Below are positions 24,444 to 35,121 of a stretch of 64,000 nt of DNA, piece after piece (positions within the stretch are counted from its first letter, which is position 1; every line of letters begins with the position of its first letter). This DNA comes from Hevea brasiliensis (taxonomy: Eukaryota; Streptophyta; Magnoliopsida; Malpighiales; Euphorbiaceae), in NCBI RefSeq assembly GCF_030052815.1, contig NC_079505.1:28846843-28910842 (forward strand), in the 5' to 3' direction. The notes beneath the pieces are model-generated. The model ran no database searches. It saw only the letters and a list, made by a program, of their open reading frames with translations, and had not been told where the DNA came from. A program made the position numbers and the translations under genes.

Positions 24444-25360
24444 TTATGAACATAAGAACCCTAAAATGGGAGTCCAAATTTCTGACCTGAACGTGAATCC
24501 TGGTAAAACAGGGCACATGAGTCCAGGACAGTGATTTGTCCATAATTAATTCTACAAAACTTAAAAAATTGTAATAAAAATTTTTGAGTGACTATAAGAC
24601 ATAGGGTAACAACTTCCATGAAGAACCTTAGGCCTAAAAATGACTATAACATGACCAATTAATTAGACAAAAAAAGACTCTAAAAACTGCCAAATTCTGG
24701 ACCTTAAGAAAGGTTCATAAAATAACTTAGAATATGATATGAAATAAAATAGAATACTTTGTTAAGCATAAAAATGACATGAATTAATGAAGCTATAGGT
24801 ATGAAATAACATTATTTTGCCCAAAGTACACCTAGACTCATTTATATAGCTTGGATCAATCGGTATACCAATTAGGGACTACATATTGCAGGACTGCCCA
24901 TAGGGATAATCATTGACAGACAACATATGTCTAAGATGATTGTTCTTCTGGCTTTATGCTTGCCTAATGGCCATAGTGCCAATTTTTATTGTTAATGGCT
25001 TATGCCTGCCCGCTCGCCTTGTGCCTGATATGACCATTATATACTGGGTAGACATACAGATGTTTAACTAGTATACTCTTGTGTATCTAGTCTTTATAGT
25101 CTGTCATAGGTTACTTGGGCACAGACAAAAGCAATAAGCCTTAAATATAAATAAGTACATGAGAAAATCATTAATATGAATTTTATAAGATTGAATATAA
25201 GGTATATGCACAGAATAGATCCCTTTTAGCTTATTTACTTCCAAAGTTCTAGAAAATATGTAAAAGATTTTAAATACATGAACAGTGATATTTATTTATA
25301 AGGTTATACGTGAAATAATTATTTTAAATTGTTTAGTTATTTTTCCTTATTTATGCACCA

Positions 25361-25377
25361 CTAAGCGTTATGCTTAG
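25361..25377 (+). promoter_or_regulatory. LTR stem-loop of gypsy B
   Basis: CTAAGC-GTTAT-GCTTAG, six-base arms, directly after GCACCA. It lies at the same place as the longer stem-loops in gypsy A and gypsy C, about 20 nt before a (C/T)AGGTA motif. Confidence 0.55.
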
Positions 25378-25919
25378 CACGTTGGTTCTTACCACGCATA
25401 GGTACTAGAGAGCAGCAGCAGCAGTAGGGCCTAGACCGAACTGGGACCAGATCTGCTACAGTGTGAGTTGTCACCTCATCAGTCAATTTGGTAGGGCTCA
25501 TGTACATATTAGATTTTACATTTTGGTATTGTATGTAATTAAATGATGTAAATAATTTTGGATTGTATATAAATTGTAAATTATTGTATATGTAAACTTT
25601 ATATAAATGAAATATAATTTATTTTCTTGAAATTGATATGAGCATGAGAAGTGATATGATGAATAAATAGATGAAATGAATATAAATTGTTTTAACAGGT
25701 AACATGAAACCCACCATGCACTAATAGAACAAAAGGGACTCTGTCTGGGTCTCCATAAAAATGAAATGGGATAAAAAAAAATTCTACAAGTGAGATAATA
25801 AAATTAAATGGATATTAAATTAATATTGTAAATGATGAGACAGGATAGGGTGCTCTGATACTAAATGTAGCATGCCTTACTCGGCTGCACTGTAGGTGGG
25901 AGAGGAGTGTTACATATAT

Positions 25920-25931
25920 TGGTATTAGAGC
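25920..25931 (+). other. Primer binding site of gypsy B
   Basis: TGGTATTAGAGC, five bases after the LTR end at 25914. One C-to-T change from the initiator Met tRNA complement. Confidence 0.75.
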
Positions 25932-26057
25932 AAAGGTTTAGGCATTCCTAGGCATAAGTAGACAGAAAGATATAGTGTGCATAACATGCATGAGCCCTTA
26001 TTTAGGAGTCGAGGTGACACTAATGCAGATATGTTCTTTGTTTGTTTTATAGGATTG

Positions 26058-27280
26058 ATGGAGTATGATCCTTCAGAGGAAGGGTCTTACAGACCAGTGG
26101 AGGAGGAGGAGATTGGTAGTCATGCACCTGTCCGCAGTCAGGGGCGAGACAGGAAAGAGGAGTCATCCCTAGGTACAACGGGTAGACTGCAGCAGGCATT
26201 TTTGGAGCAAATGACTCAGATGCTCCGCTAGTTTACCAGAGCCACCTCACAGCCTACACAACGGTCTCTACTAGAGAAGTTAAGAAAGTATGGGGTCGTT
26301 GACTTTATGGTTAGAAGGAAGATGACCCATCCACTGCTGAGCATTGGTTAGAGCGAACTGAGAGAGTGCTGAAGCAGTTACATTGAACGCCAGAGGAGCA
26401 GCTAGAGTGCGCTCTGTCATTACTACAGGAGGAAGCCTATCAGTGGTGGGACACAGTTTCCAGAGCGATACAGCCGATAGAGCTTACTTGGGACTTCTTC
26501 TTGACTAAGTTCAAGAAGAAGTATATTAGTCACATATACTTAGAGGCTAGAATGAGAGAGTTTATGACCTTGAGGCAGAGACGGTTAACGATCTCTGAGT
26601 ATGAGAGGGAGTTTGTGAGGCTGGGTAGAAATGCATGGGAGGTAATGCCTACAGAGGCAGAGAGGTGTCGTAGGTTCGAGGATGGACTGAATGATAATAT
26701 CATAATTATAGTGACAACACATGGGTATACGAATTTCTCCCAACTAGTGGCTGCATCACTTAATGTAGAGAGAGTACGAAATAAGGAGTAGTCTAGGAGA
26801 GATAGACAGCGAAAGAGGAGTTATGGACAAGGTCAGTCCAGTACAACAGTTTCTGAGGGTAAGAGGCCCAAGATTTCCTAAGGCCAGGGCCAAAGAAAGG
26901 GCCTCAATTTACTTAGAGAGGAGGATAGTCCAAAGCATTAGTGGGGAGTTCTCCAGGCATCCGCGGGATTTAGCTCCATACCATTATGCACCAACTGTGA
27001 GAGGAGGCACCGAAGAGAGTGCCAATTGTTGACCGGGGGATGCTTCCGATCATTTCCTACAGGATTGTCCCCCACTAGAGTGTTCCCACTGCCCCACCAC
27101 CGACTGAGAGATTTACCCCAGCAGCTCAGAGGGGTAGATGACCTGCGAGACCAGAGGTGACGGGTACATTATAGAGACTAGCTTCAGAGACAATTGAGCG
27201 ACCTGAGGCCTGAGTAGCACCTCGTGTATATGATATGAGGGCACAGGAGGAGCCAGAGCCTACAGTTGTTGTCCAAGGTA
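26058..27280 (+). pseudogene. Gypsy B gag (broken); pol missing
   Basis: The likely start is the ATG at 26058 (MEYDPSEEGS). The retrotransposon gag core is recognisable: AYQWWDTVSRA, FLTKFKKKYISHIYLEARMR, ISEYEREFVRLGRNAWEVMP and ERCRRFEDGLNDN. An in-frame TAG at 26229-26231 sits where related gypsy C has a Gln-rich segment, and further frameshifts and stops occur near 26310, 26385 and 26790. The knuckle region near 27030-27130 is decayed. Sequence then runs into a short spacer and the 3' end motif GTAAATTTCGAGGACGAAAT, so protease, RT, RNase H and integrase have all been lost. Confidence 0.82.
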
Positions 27281-27400
27281 TATTTCTCATTATAATATTT
27301 TAGTAAATGTAATAATAGACCCTGTATACAAGATGAAAGAGGATAGGTGCAGTTCCTCGACTATTTATACAGAGTAAATTTCGAGGACGAAATTTTTATT

Positions 27401-27413
27401 AGAGAGGGAGAAT
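27401..27413 (+). other. Polypurine tract of gypsy B
   Basis: AGAGAGGGAGAAT immediately before the 3' LTR start at 27414. Confidence 0.75.
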
Positions 27414-28621
27414 TGTAACGCCCTCACTTTAGGTAGTCCGTATATTCTACTGTTCTGATAACTAATGTCTGTTTGGACAGCCAGGATGATTGGAACTACA
27501 CTCCAACTAGAGTGAGAAGGCATAAATTGACAAAATAAAGGCTAAGAAAAATTTAGGAGAAATAAAAGAAGTGAATTGCAAATGAGTTAAATGAGCCGAT
27601 GCCCTAGTGATGGGTGACCTAATGGAAAGTTGCTGTAAAGATAGCTAGTAGCCCTAAACCTGAGGGAAACCCAGTGAAATAATTTTTGGGACTCCAGAGA
27701 TGAGTCATTAAGGTTTTGATGGTATTAGAATTCCAAGAAAATGATCAGAAAAATTATTAGATCGGTACAGACAATTTTAGTTATTAAGCAAAACGAAGGG
27801 CATTTTGGTCATTTCGTCTTCAGAGATGATTTTTGACCAACTTGTCTAGTTAATTAAATAAATTATATGACATAAAATATGAATAAATACTGCTAAAAAA
27901 TTAATTAAAAATGAGTAAAAAAGAAAGAAAAAAAAATGAAGGAAAATGCCTATTATGACATCATACATGTGTCACCATGATGCAATTAAAAGCCCTCCAC
28001 GAATCAAAATATAACAAGCCCTCACAAAAACACTTAAAAAGAGATAAAATTAACTAGAAAATTCTACTTCTTCTTCCTTCCCACTTGTTGGCCAAGAATC
28101 ACCATTGGAGCTCCACCATTTCCCTTCACTTAAAGCTCTATTTCCCACTTAATTACTCCATAAAACCACTTGCTTTCTTCACTAAACTTGATCCTCACAC
28201 CTTAGATTAACTCTAGGCAGCCATAAGAAGTAGAAAACTCAAAGTTTTAACAACCCAACAAAGTCATCAAAAAGGTTAGTGCTATGTAACTCTTTCTTTC
28301 TTCTTAAACTATGTTAAGCATGATTAGGAAGTAAAAATTGAAAGAAATTAAAAAGGATTGTTGAGTATATTACATGGCCAAATTTTGGCCAGCCTAGGGT
28401 AGTGATGGATAATGGAATTAATTATAATAAAATCCAATTTCTAACTTAGAATAGATGGAAGACAAGATACATATGATGATTGGTATAAGGTTTTCATGAT
28501 TTGAGAAATTTTGAGTTAGGGATTGAATTAATTTTGGTACCTTAGTGTTATGGCTTGAGATTGATCTTGTTGAGACTATTTCTTGATCATTTGAAGTGTT
28601 ATGAATGACAAATTATAGTTG
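27414..28621 (+). repeat. Gypsy B 3' LTR, first part
   Basis: Begins TGTAACGCCCTCACTTTAGG. It is uninterrupted across the point where the 5' LTR holds the solo copia LTR (near 28520), so it serves as the empty site. Cut at 28621 by gypsy A; the 5-bp duplication AGTTG is 28617-28621 and 40844-40848. Confidence 0.88.
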
Positions 28622-31319
28622 TGTAACACCCCTATGTTCGGTAGTGCGTTCTACTGTTCTGGTGACCAGTGTTATCTGGACAGCTAGGATGCCTAGAACT
28701 ACACTTCGTTATGAGTGAGGAGACATAAAATGATGAAATAGAAGAAAAGAAAACACAAGAAAAAAAAAGGAAAAATAATAACAAAGAAATGTAACCAAAT
28801 TAAGCGAGTCGAGAACCCTAGCGATGGGTGACCGCACCGGGAAGTCACGGCGTGGACCGTTGACTAGCCCTGGACTGTGGGGAACCCTGGAAAATATTTT
28901 TAGGACTTAAAGAGACATCAATTGAAGTATAAATATCATTAGAAATATCAAAGAAAAATTAAAGTACTAGTACAAGGAAAAGTGAGAAATCGAAAAACAG
29001 ACAAAACCCGGTGTTACCGAAAAATCGGGAATACAACCCGAACAGGGGCATTATGGTCATTTGACGTCCCGAATTGTCTTTTAACCTAAATGTCCATTAA
29101 AAATAAATAATATTACACTGAGAAAATAAAATGAAAAATTAGTTTAGTGGTACCTAATGCAATTAGCCAAAAGTGGAGTGAAAATTATATGATTAATTTG
29201 AATGAGTGGACCACTAAGAATTATAAAATGGATTAAATATACTCATAAGTGGGCAGATTACTCCCACTCAAACATCATCTTCCTCACTTGGCTCAACCTT
29301 GCCGAAATGAAGAATGGGAATCCTCCATTGCCATTTGCATGAAGCTCCATTAACTCCTTCAATTTACCTCCAATCATCTGGGTTTCTTCATTAAAGATTA
29401 CCTCCACATCAGAAGGAAGAAGTAGATACCACTATTAAGAAGTTTTAGGGAAGATTAAGCAAGTCCCAACAATAGGTAAGTTTGAGTTTTTGAATATTTC
29501 TTTGATAAAGTTTGTATACATGTTATGGGTGTTTGATTTGTGAAGAAAATTTTCAAGTTTGAGAAGTTCTTGATATATCCAGTTTGGACAGCCATGGAGA
29601 TGTATATTTGATGATTTATTCTTACATTTATTTGATGGGAAATTATGTTGAGTAGGGTGATTAATGTCCTAGTAAGTTAATTCCATGTATATATGTGGTG
29701 ATTGTGCAATTGGGATGGAAGTTGATGAATTGTGGGACACTTTGGCATTGTGGAGCATTTTGGCAGCTTTGGTACTCTTTAATGAGTGTTTGAATTCATG
29801 GAGATATTGGATAAATTGTGATATTGAGGATTGATGAATATGTATGTAAATTGGTTGTGTAAAGTGCATGTAAGAATTAGAAATGTTATGTGTATATGTG
29901 GTTGTATTTGGACTTTATGAATTAGAGTTTTATTTGGTGTATTAAGGATGTTTGTATTCTGCCCAAAATGATTTTAATGTGAAGTAGTAAATGGTTTTGG
30001 TAATGTACCAAATCAGAATTGGTAAGGGAAGTGGACTTAGAGTAAGGTAAATGTGTAATTGATACATGTTTATGCAATGTAATTAAGGGCAGTATGCATT
30101 TTAACCTATAACTCTAAATATGTAACTCCAATTGGTATGAGACCAATTGGAGGTGAAACTAGGCACAAAATGTGCCAACTTTCATGAAGGAAACATACCA
30201 AAATTCTGCTTGCAAGGTAGCATGAAAAATGACCAATTCGGATTGAGTACAATTGAGGCCTGAAAATTGACCAATTGGCCAGCAGTTAGTGCTTAGGCCA
30301 TAACTCACTCAAAACAGGTCCAATTGGCCTGAAATTTTAACCATGAATAGCTAAGACCCACATCTACAAGTCTTATGAAGACACCAACGCCCAGAAATGA
30401 CCATAAGCAAACAGCTTGCACAAGTTCGGGTCCAAAAACTGGCCGAACCAAAGTTGACCAAATTGACCTAAAATGACTTAATTTGATGCCATTTGACCAG
30501 CAATAGTAAAATGACCATAACTTGGTCTACATAACTCAGAATGACCTAAAATTTTGCCTCGCATTCCATAAGACATAGATCTACAAGTTTGTAGTTTTGA
30601 CCGAAACCCGAAAACCGAGGGAACTAGGTCGTCCGGCTAGGTCAAACTAGTATCCTGGAATCCAGCAATTTGCAATAAAATGCACTAAACAAGGAAATGA
30701 AATTGGTAACGAGTACCAACCCTAAAACACTATCGAATGTGACATATTAGTGACACTAAAACCTAAATTACCTAGAACGCATCGAGGGTCGGTATATTAG
30801 GTGATTAAGCAAATAATAGCTTTCAGTGAATTATTGTCAAACATTATCGATAGAGACAGTTTAATTTAGTACTGAAACACTTCAAATTGTATTTCTCAGT
30901 TAGTAAAGACTCAGGGAAAGGGAAGGAAACACTGAGTCCAGACCAGGAGACAGTTATCAGAGGTTTGTGCACAACAATTATTTCTTTTGAATTTTTTTCA
31001 ATTGAAATGAATTATGACTAATTGTACATTATTGTTTTAAATTGTGGAAATGTATTTGAATGGATATTTATTGCTTGAAAAGCACTGTACATGGTTTGAA
31101 ACTGTGTAAAATTGTTTGAATGATATTGATGGATACTTATTGATTGAAAAGCATTGGAAATGGATTGAAACCATAGCTATCATGTATATTGATTGTATTC
31201 CTCGCTAGCTTGTCTAGTAGGACGAATTGAATTCCCTCTCTGGCTGAAGTGTTGAGGTGTGTGCCTGTTGAGGATGAATTAGATGAGTACTCATATTTTT
31301 GCTAGCTAGCTATGTTATT

Positions 31320-31391
31320 CCTCATTAGTCATTGACTTTTGGGACGAATTGAATACCTCATTAGCCATCGGCTTTTGGGACGAATTGAACT
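31320..31391 (+). repeat. 36-bp tandem direct repeat inside the gypsy A LTR
   Basis: Two units starting CCTCATTAG at 31320 and 31356, each ending TTTTGGGACGAATTGAA. A shorter relative (GGGACGAATTGAA) lies near 31210. The pair is also kept in the 3' LTR and in the reversed solo LTR (about 55050-55125). Confidence 0.8.
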
Positions 31392-31648
31392 TTGGAACAT
31401 GATTAAGCTGTGTGTGATTTATTGATATGTATTGTGAGATTGTGAAATGAATTTAAACTCTTATTGACATATACTGTCTTTTGAATTCAACCACGATCTG
31501 ACTCATTGAAATTTATTGTGATATTGAGAAATGGAGTTTAAATTCTTGTTGACAATTACTGTCTTGAAATTAACTATGGTTTTAAGTATCCACTATTTAT
31601 ATGATTTATGAATTGTGATTTAAAGTTGTATTTGGTTAATGTGTGCAC

Positions 31649-31669
31649 CACTGAGACATTGTCTCAGCG
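31649..31669 (+). promoter_or_regulatory. LTR stem-loop of gypsy A (5' copy)
   Basis: Arms CACTGAGACA and TGTCTCAGCG around a single T; one mismatch, next to the outer end. The 3' LTR copy (40200-40220) pairs perfectly. Confidence 0.6.
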
Positions 31670-32298
31670 ATAGCTTTTTATTGCTGTCGCAGGTAGACAG
31701 ACAGATAGGGCAGCAGACTAGGCTGCTAGTACCTCCAGCGAGAGATTACCGGGTATAATGAGTATACCAACATTTTGCATTTTGTACTGTAATGTATGAC
31801 CACTGTATGTACATATTGTTTTTGGTTTTGAGCAGTTGTAAATTCAAATTGTACCTTGAAGTTGTAAAATAATTATGAGTTTTTTGCTTGTAAAAATTGT
31901 ATTATATTTCTTTTATCTCAGTCTTTGAAAAATTACTGTGGATTTGAGTTGAGAAATGTGTTGTGTTGAGAAATATGTTGGAGTTGAGATTTGGAAATCT
32001 ATTGAAGTGCTTTTTACAGGTTTTCTGAAGAACTATTTTATCCAAAATACAGATGGCACTATGCCAAAATTTTTACAGAAATTCCAAATAATTCAAATGT
32101 GTTAATTCTATCACTTCAGTTCAAAAAGGTTTTTAACACCTGTAAATAGTGCTCACCAATGTAAAAGAAGTAAGAAAAGTTTTTAAAATCCCTTGTAGTG
32201 TATTTAATGGGTTATCAGTAGACGGAGTTGGTAATTCATTAGGTATACTACGGGATCATGTTATGCCTTACAGAGGGATAGGGTGTGACATGTTTTAG

Positions 32299-32310
32299 TG
32301 GTATCAGAGC
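32299..32310 (+). other. Primer binding site of gypsy A
   Basis: TGGTATCAGAGC, eight bases after the LTR end, matching the initiator Met tRNA complement. Confidence 0.85.
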
Positions 32311-32479
32311 TAGTTTTTAAATTTTGTTTTCACCTGTTATTTGAATATTCTTTCTTTATAGTACAACTGCTCAACATCATTGTTTGATACATACAGTACA
32401 TTACATTATAAATATGCACTAACAGGAGGAAATCTCCTTGTGTTATTTGTTCAGGAGGTCTGAGATCCTCGCATTGACC

Positions 32480-33655
32480 ATGGAAGAGGGTGATCGTTCA
32501 GTCAATCAATCTATTGAGGTTGAGGTACAAGGGGATGCCCCAGCCCTCCAAAATGTCAGTGGTTCAACAGCACTAGCTCCTGCAGTACTGCAGTTTCCTG
32601 CTCAGTTCGCTCAGCAGATGGCTGCAATGTTCCAACAAATGGCTGGTAATGTGCCTACTCAAGTCCCAATACAGACACCAGTGGTACAACCACAGTCTCC
32701 TACTAGGCAGTATGACAAATTGATGAAGTATGGGGCTACAGAGTTTAAGGGGACAGTAGATCCTCTAGAAGCTGAACAATGGTTAGAGAGGATGGATAGG
32801 GTATTCAAGAAATTGCATTGCACAGAGGAGCTCAGATTCGAATACTCTGTATCTTTGCTACAGGGGGATGCTTATGACTGGTGGAAAACCATTCCCCACA
32901 GTCTGGTAGAACCTGCAGTGCTAACATGGAATGACTTTCTCAGGGAATTCAGACAGAAATATGTCCCTGATGCTTATGTAGACCAGAAGTTACAAGAATT
33001 CCTAAGTCTGAAACAGGGGAACAGATCAGTGGCTGAGTATGAAAGAGAATTTTCCCGCCTGAGCCATTATGCAGTAAGTTTACTTGCTACCAGCAGGGAG
33101 AGATGCAAGAGGTTTGAAACTGGCTTGAAGCCCAGTATCAGATTACAAGTAGTCGGCTTCAAACACACTAACTTCTCTGAACTTATTTCTCAAGCTCTAG
33201 AGTTAGAAAGAATTGAGTCTGAAGCTGCTCCTGAGAAAAAGAAATCAGAGAAGACAGAGAAAGAGGGAAAATCTGTAGAACAGAGTTCCAGTGGTCCTAC
33301 TGGAAAGAGGAAGAATTATGGGGGACATGGCAGAGGTGGCAAGAAATCTGGTAGGGGAAGATATTCAGGACAGAAGCCTCCCCTATCTGGTCAGCAGAGT
33401 ACCAGAGGTTCCTACCCTCCCCGCCAATGTGAAACATGTGGAAGAAATCATGGTGGGATCTGCTACAAGGCTATTGGAGCCTGTTATAACTGAGGCACAG
33501 GACACTTTGCCAAGGACTGCACCAGTAGTCGCAGAGTTGGACCACCTCCTACTACTGCAGAAGGGTCAGTTCAGAGCCCTGTCACTAGAAGTTCACAACC
33601 ACCCAGCAGAGGTAGAGGCAGGGGTAGAGGTAGCCCAGCAGGCAGCCAAGGTACA
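32480..33655 (+). pseudogene. Gypsy A gag (stop in zinc knuckle)
   Basis: The likely start is the ATG at 32480 (MEEGDRSVNQ) rather than the upstream in-frame ATG at 32438, because the shared gag leader begins there. The gag core is present: AEQWLERMDRVFKKL, DAYDWWKTIP, FLREFRQKYVPDAYVDQKL, SVAEYEREFSRL, RCKRFETGL. A Gly/Arg/Lys-rich tail leads to two CCHC knuckles, CETCGRNHGGIC and ACYN-stop-GTGHFAKDC. The TGA at 33491-33493 falls in the second knuckle, which is also about one residue short. The frame then stays open into the protease. Gag would form the cytoplasmic particle. Confidence 0.87.
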
Positions 33656-34090
33656 ATGAAACAATCAGAGCAAGACAGTGCTCCAGTCAGAATGTATGCA
33701 ATGAGACAGAGGGAAGAGGCCGAGACATCTGATGTTGTGGCTGGTACCTTCTCAACTTTTAATCAAGATGTGTTTGTGTTATTTGACCCAGGTTCTACCC
33801 ATTCTTATGTGAGTGCTAGTATCATTGATTGCATTGCTGTTCCATGTACAAAAATGGACTTTGAGGTGCTAGTAACAAGTCCACTAGGACAGGAAGTCAG
33901 GGTTAATAGAATGTATAGAGATTGTCCTTTGGTGATCCAAGGACACACTTTCCTATCTGATCTCATTGAAATGCCCTTCAGAGATTATGATATCATCTTG
34001 GGCATGGATTGGTTAGCTAGGCATCATGCCATGATTGATCAGAGGTCAAGACAGTCACTTTTGGCCTTCCTCGGTGCAGTGATGTGGTAA
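33656..34090 (+). pseudogene. Gypsy A protease segment
   Basis: In the same frame as gag. The aspartic protease active site is DPGSTHSYVS, followed by the conserved IILGMDWLARHHA. An apparent 1-bp loss near 34052 shifts the frame so that this segment ends at a TAA at 34088-34090, while homology continues in the next frame ([16 protein letters not shown]). It would cleave the Gag-Pol polyprotein if intact. Confidence 0.87.
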
Positions 34091-35121
34091 TACATGGGGA
34101 AAGGCAGTTATTGCCATCAAACATCATTTCGGCTGCACTAGCCAGAAAAATAATCAGAAAGGGGTGTGAAGCCTACTTGGCACATGTGGTAGACACCCAA
34201 GTGGGGAGTCCAGCATTGAAGGACATCCCTACAATACATGACTTTCCAGATGTGTTTCCTGATGAATTGCCAGGATTACCTCCGGAAAGAGAAGTGCAGT
34301 TTGAAATTAATGTTATGCCTGGTGTGGAACCAATTTCCATAACGCCATACAGAATGGCACCAGCAGAATTGAACGAGTTGAAGATACAACTGCAAGAATT
34401 ACTTGAAAAGGGCTTCATCCGCCCTAGTGTGTCACCTTGGGGAGCACCAGTATTGTTTGTTAAGAAGAAGGATGGTACTCTCCGCTTATGCATTGACTAC
34501 CGACAGTTAAATAAGGTGACAATAAAGAACAGATATCCATTGCCTCGCATTGATGATCTGTTTGATCAGTTGAAGGGTGCAGCTGTATTCTCTAAAATTG
34601 ATTTGCGATCCGTTATTATCGATTGAAGGTGCAAGAGCAGTATTCCAAAAGCGCTTTGAACTCGGTATGGCCACTATGAGTTTCTAGTAATGCCATTCGG
34701 GTTAACAAATGCTCCAGCTGCTTTTATGGATCTGATGAACACTATCTTCAGACCATATCTTGATCAATTTGTGGTGGTGTTTATTGATGACATTTTGATA
34801 TACTCGAGGAATGCAGAAAAGCATGATAGACATCTGCGGATTGTACTGCAGACTTTAAGGGAGAAACAACTATACGCCAAATTGTCGAAGTGTAAATTTT
34901 GGCTGAAAGAAATCTCCTTTTTGGGACATGTTGTGTCAGCTGAAGGGATCAAGGTAGATTCCAGCAAGGTAGAAGCTATCCTTAATTGGAAGCCGCCAGA
35001 ACATCACGTAAATTCGCAGCTTAGGTTTAGTGGATATTACCGCCGGTTTGTGAAGGGGTTTTCTATGTTATCTTCTCCACCGACCAAACCGCCGGAAAGA
35101 TGTAAAATTTCAGTGGACTGA
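34084..35121 (+). pseudogene. Gypsy A reverse transcriptase (frameshifted)
   Basis: RT of the gypsy type: [57 protein letters not shown] and the catalytic FIDD box ([12 protein letters not shown]). Small deletions near 34612-34650 break motif A to B: the first frame stops after [10 protein letters not shown] at 34626, and homology resumes at 34660-34690. Further compensating shifts occur near 35000-35030, and the frame is lost again near 35090-35121. Catalytic Asp residues are recognisable, but a continuous enzyme is not encoded. Confidence 0.88.

Larger units (their letters stand above)
9389..25914 (+). repeat. Gypsy B 5' LTR with nested copia insertions
   Basis: Starts TGTAACGCCCTCACTTTAGG at 9389, the same start as the 3' LTR at 27414, and ends GTGTTACA at 25914. 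Own LTR sequence is 9389-10438, 12531-13411 and 24449-25914; the rest is a solo copia LTR and the copia #1 complex. Relative to the 3' LTR about 60 bp is missing just after position 9450. It contains no gene of its own. Confidence 0.82.
28622..32290 (+). repeat. Gypsy A 5' LTR
   Basis: 3,669 bp, TGTAACACCCCTATG... to ...GGGTGTGACA. Compared with the 3' LTR it lacks a 25-bp segment (present at 37712-37736) and differs at scattered bases. It contains the 36-bp direct repeat at 31320-31391 and a stem-loop at 31649-31669. It contains no gene. Confidence 0.92.
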
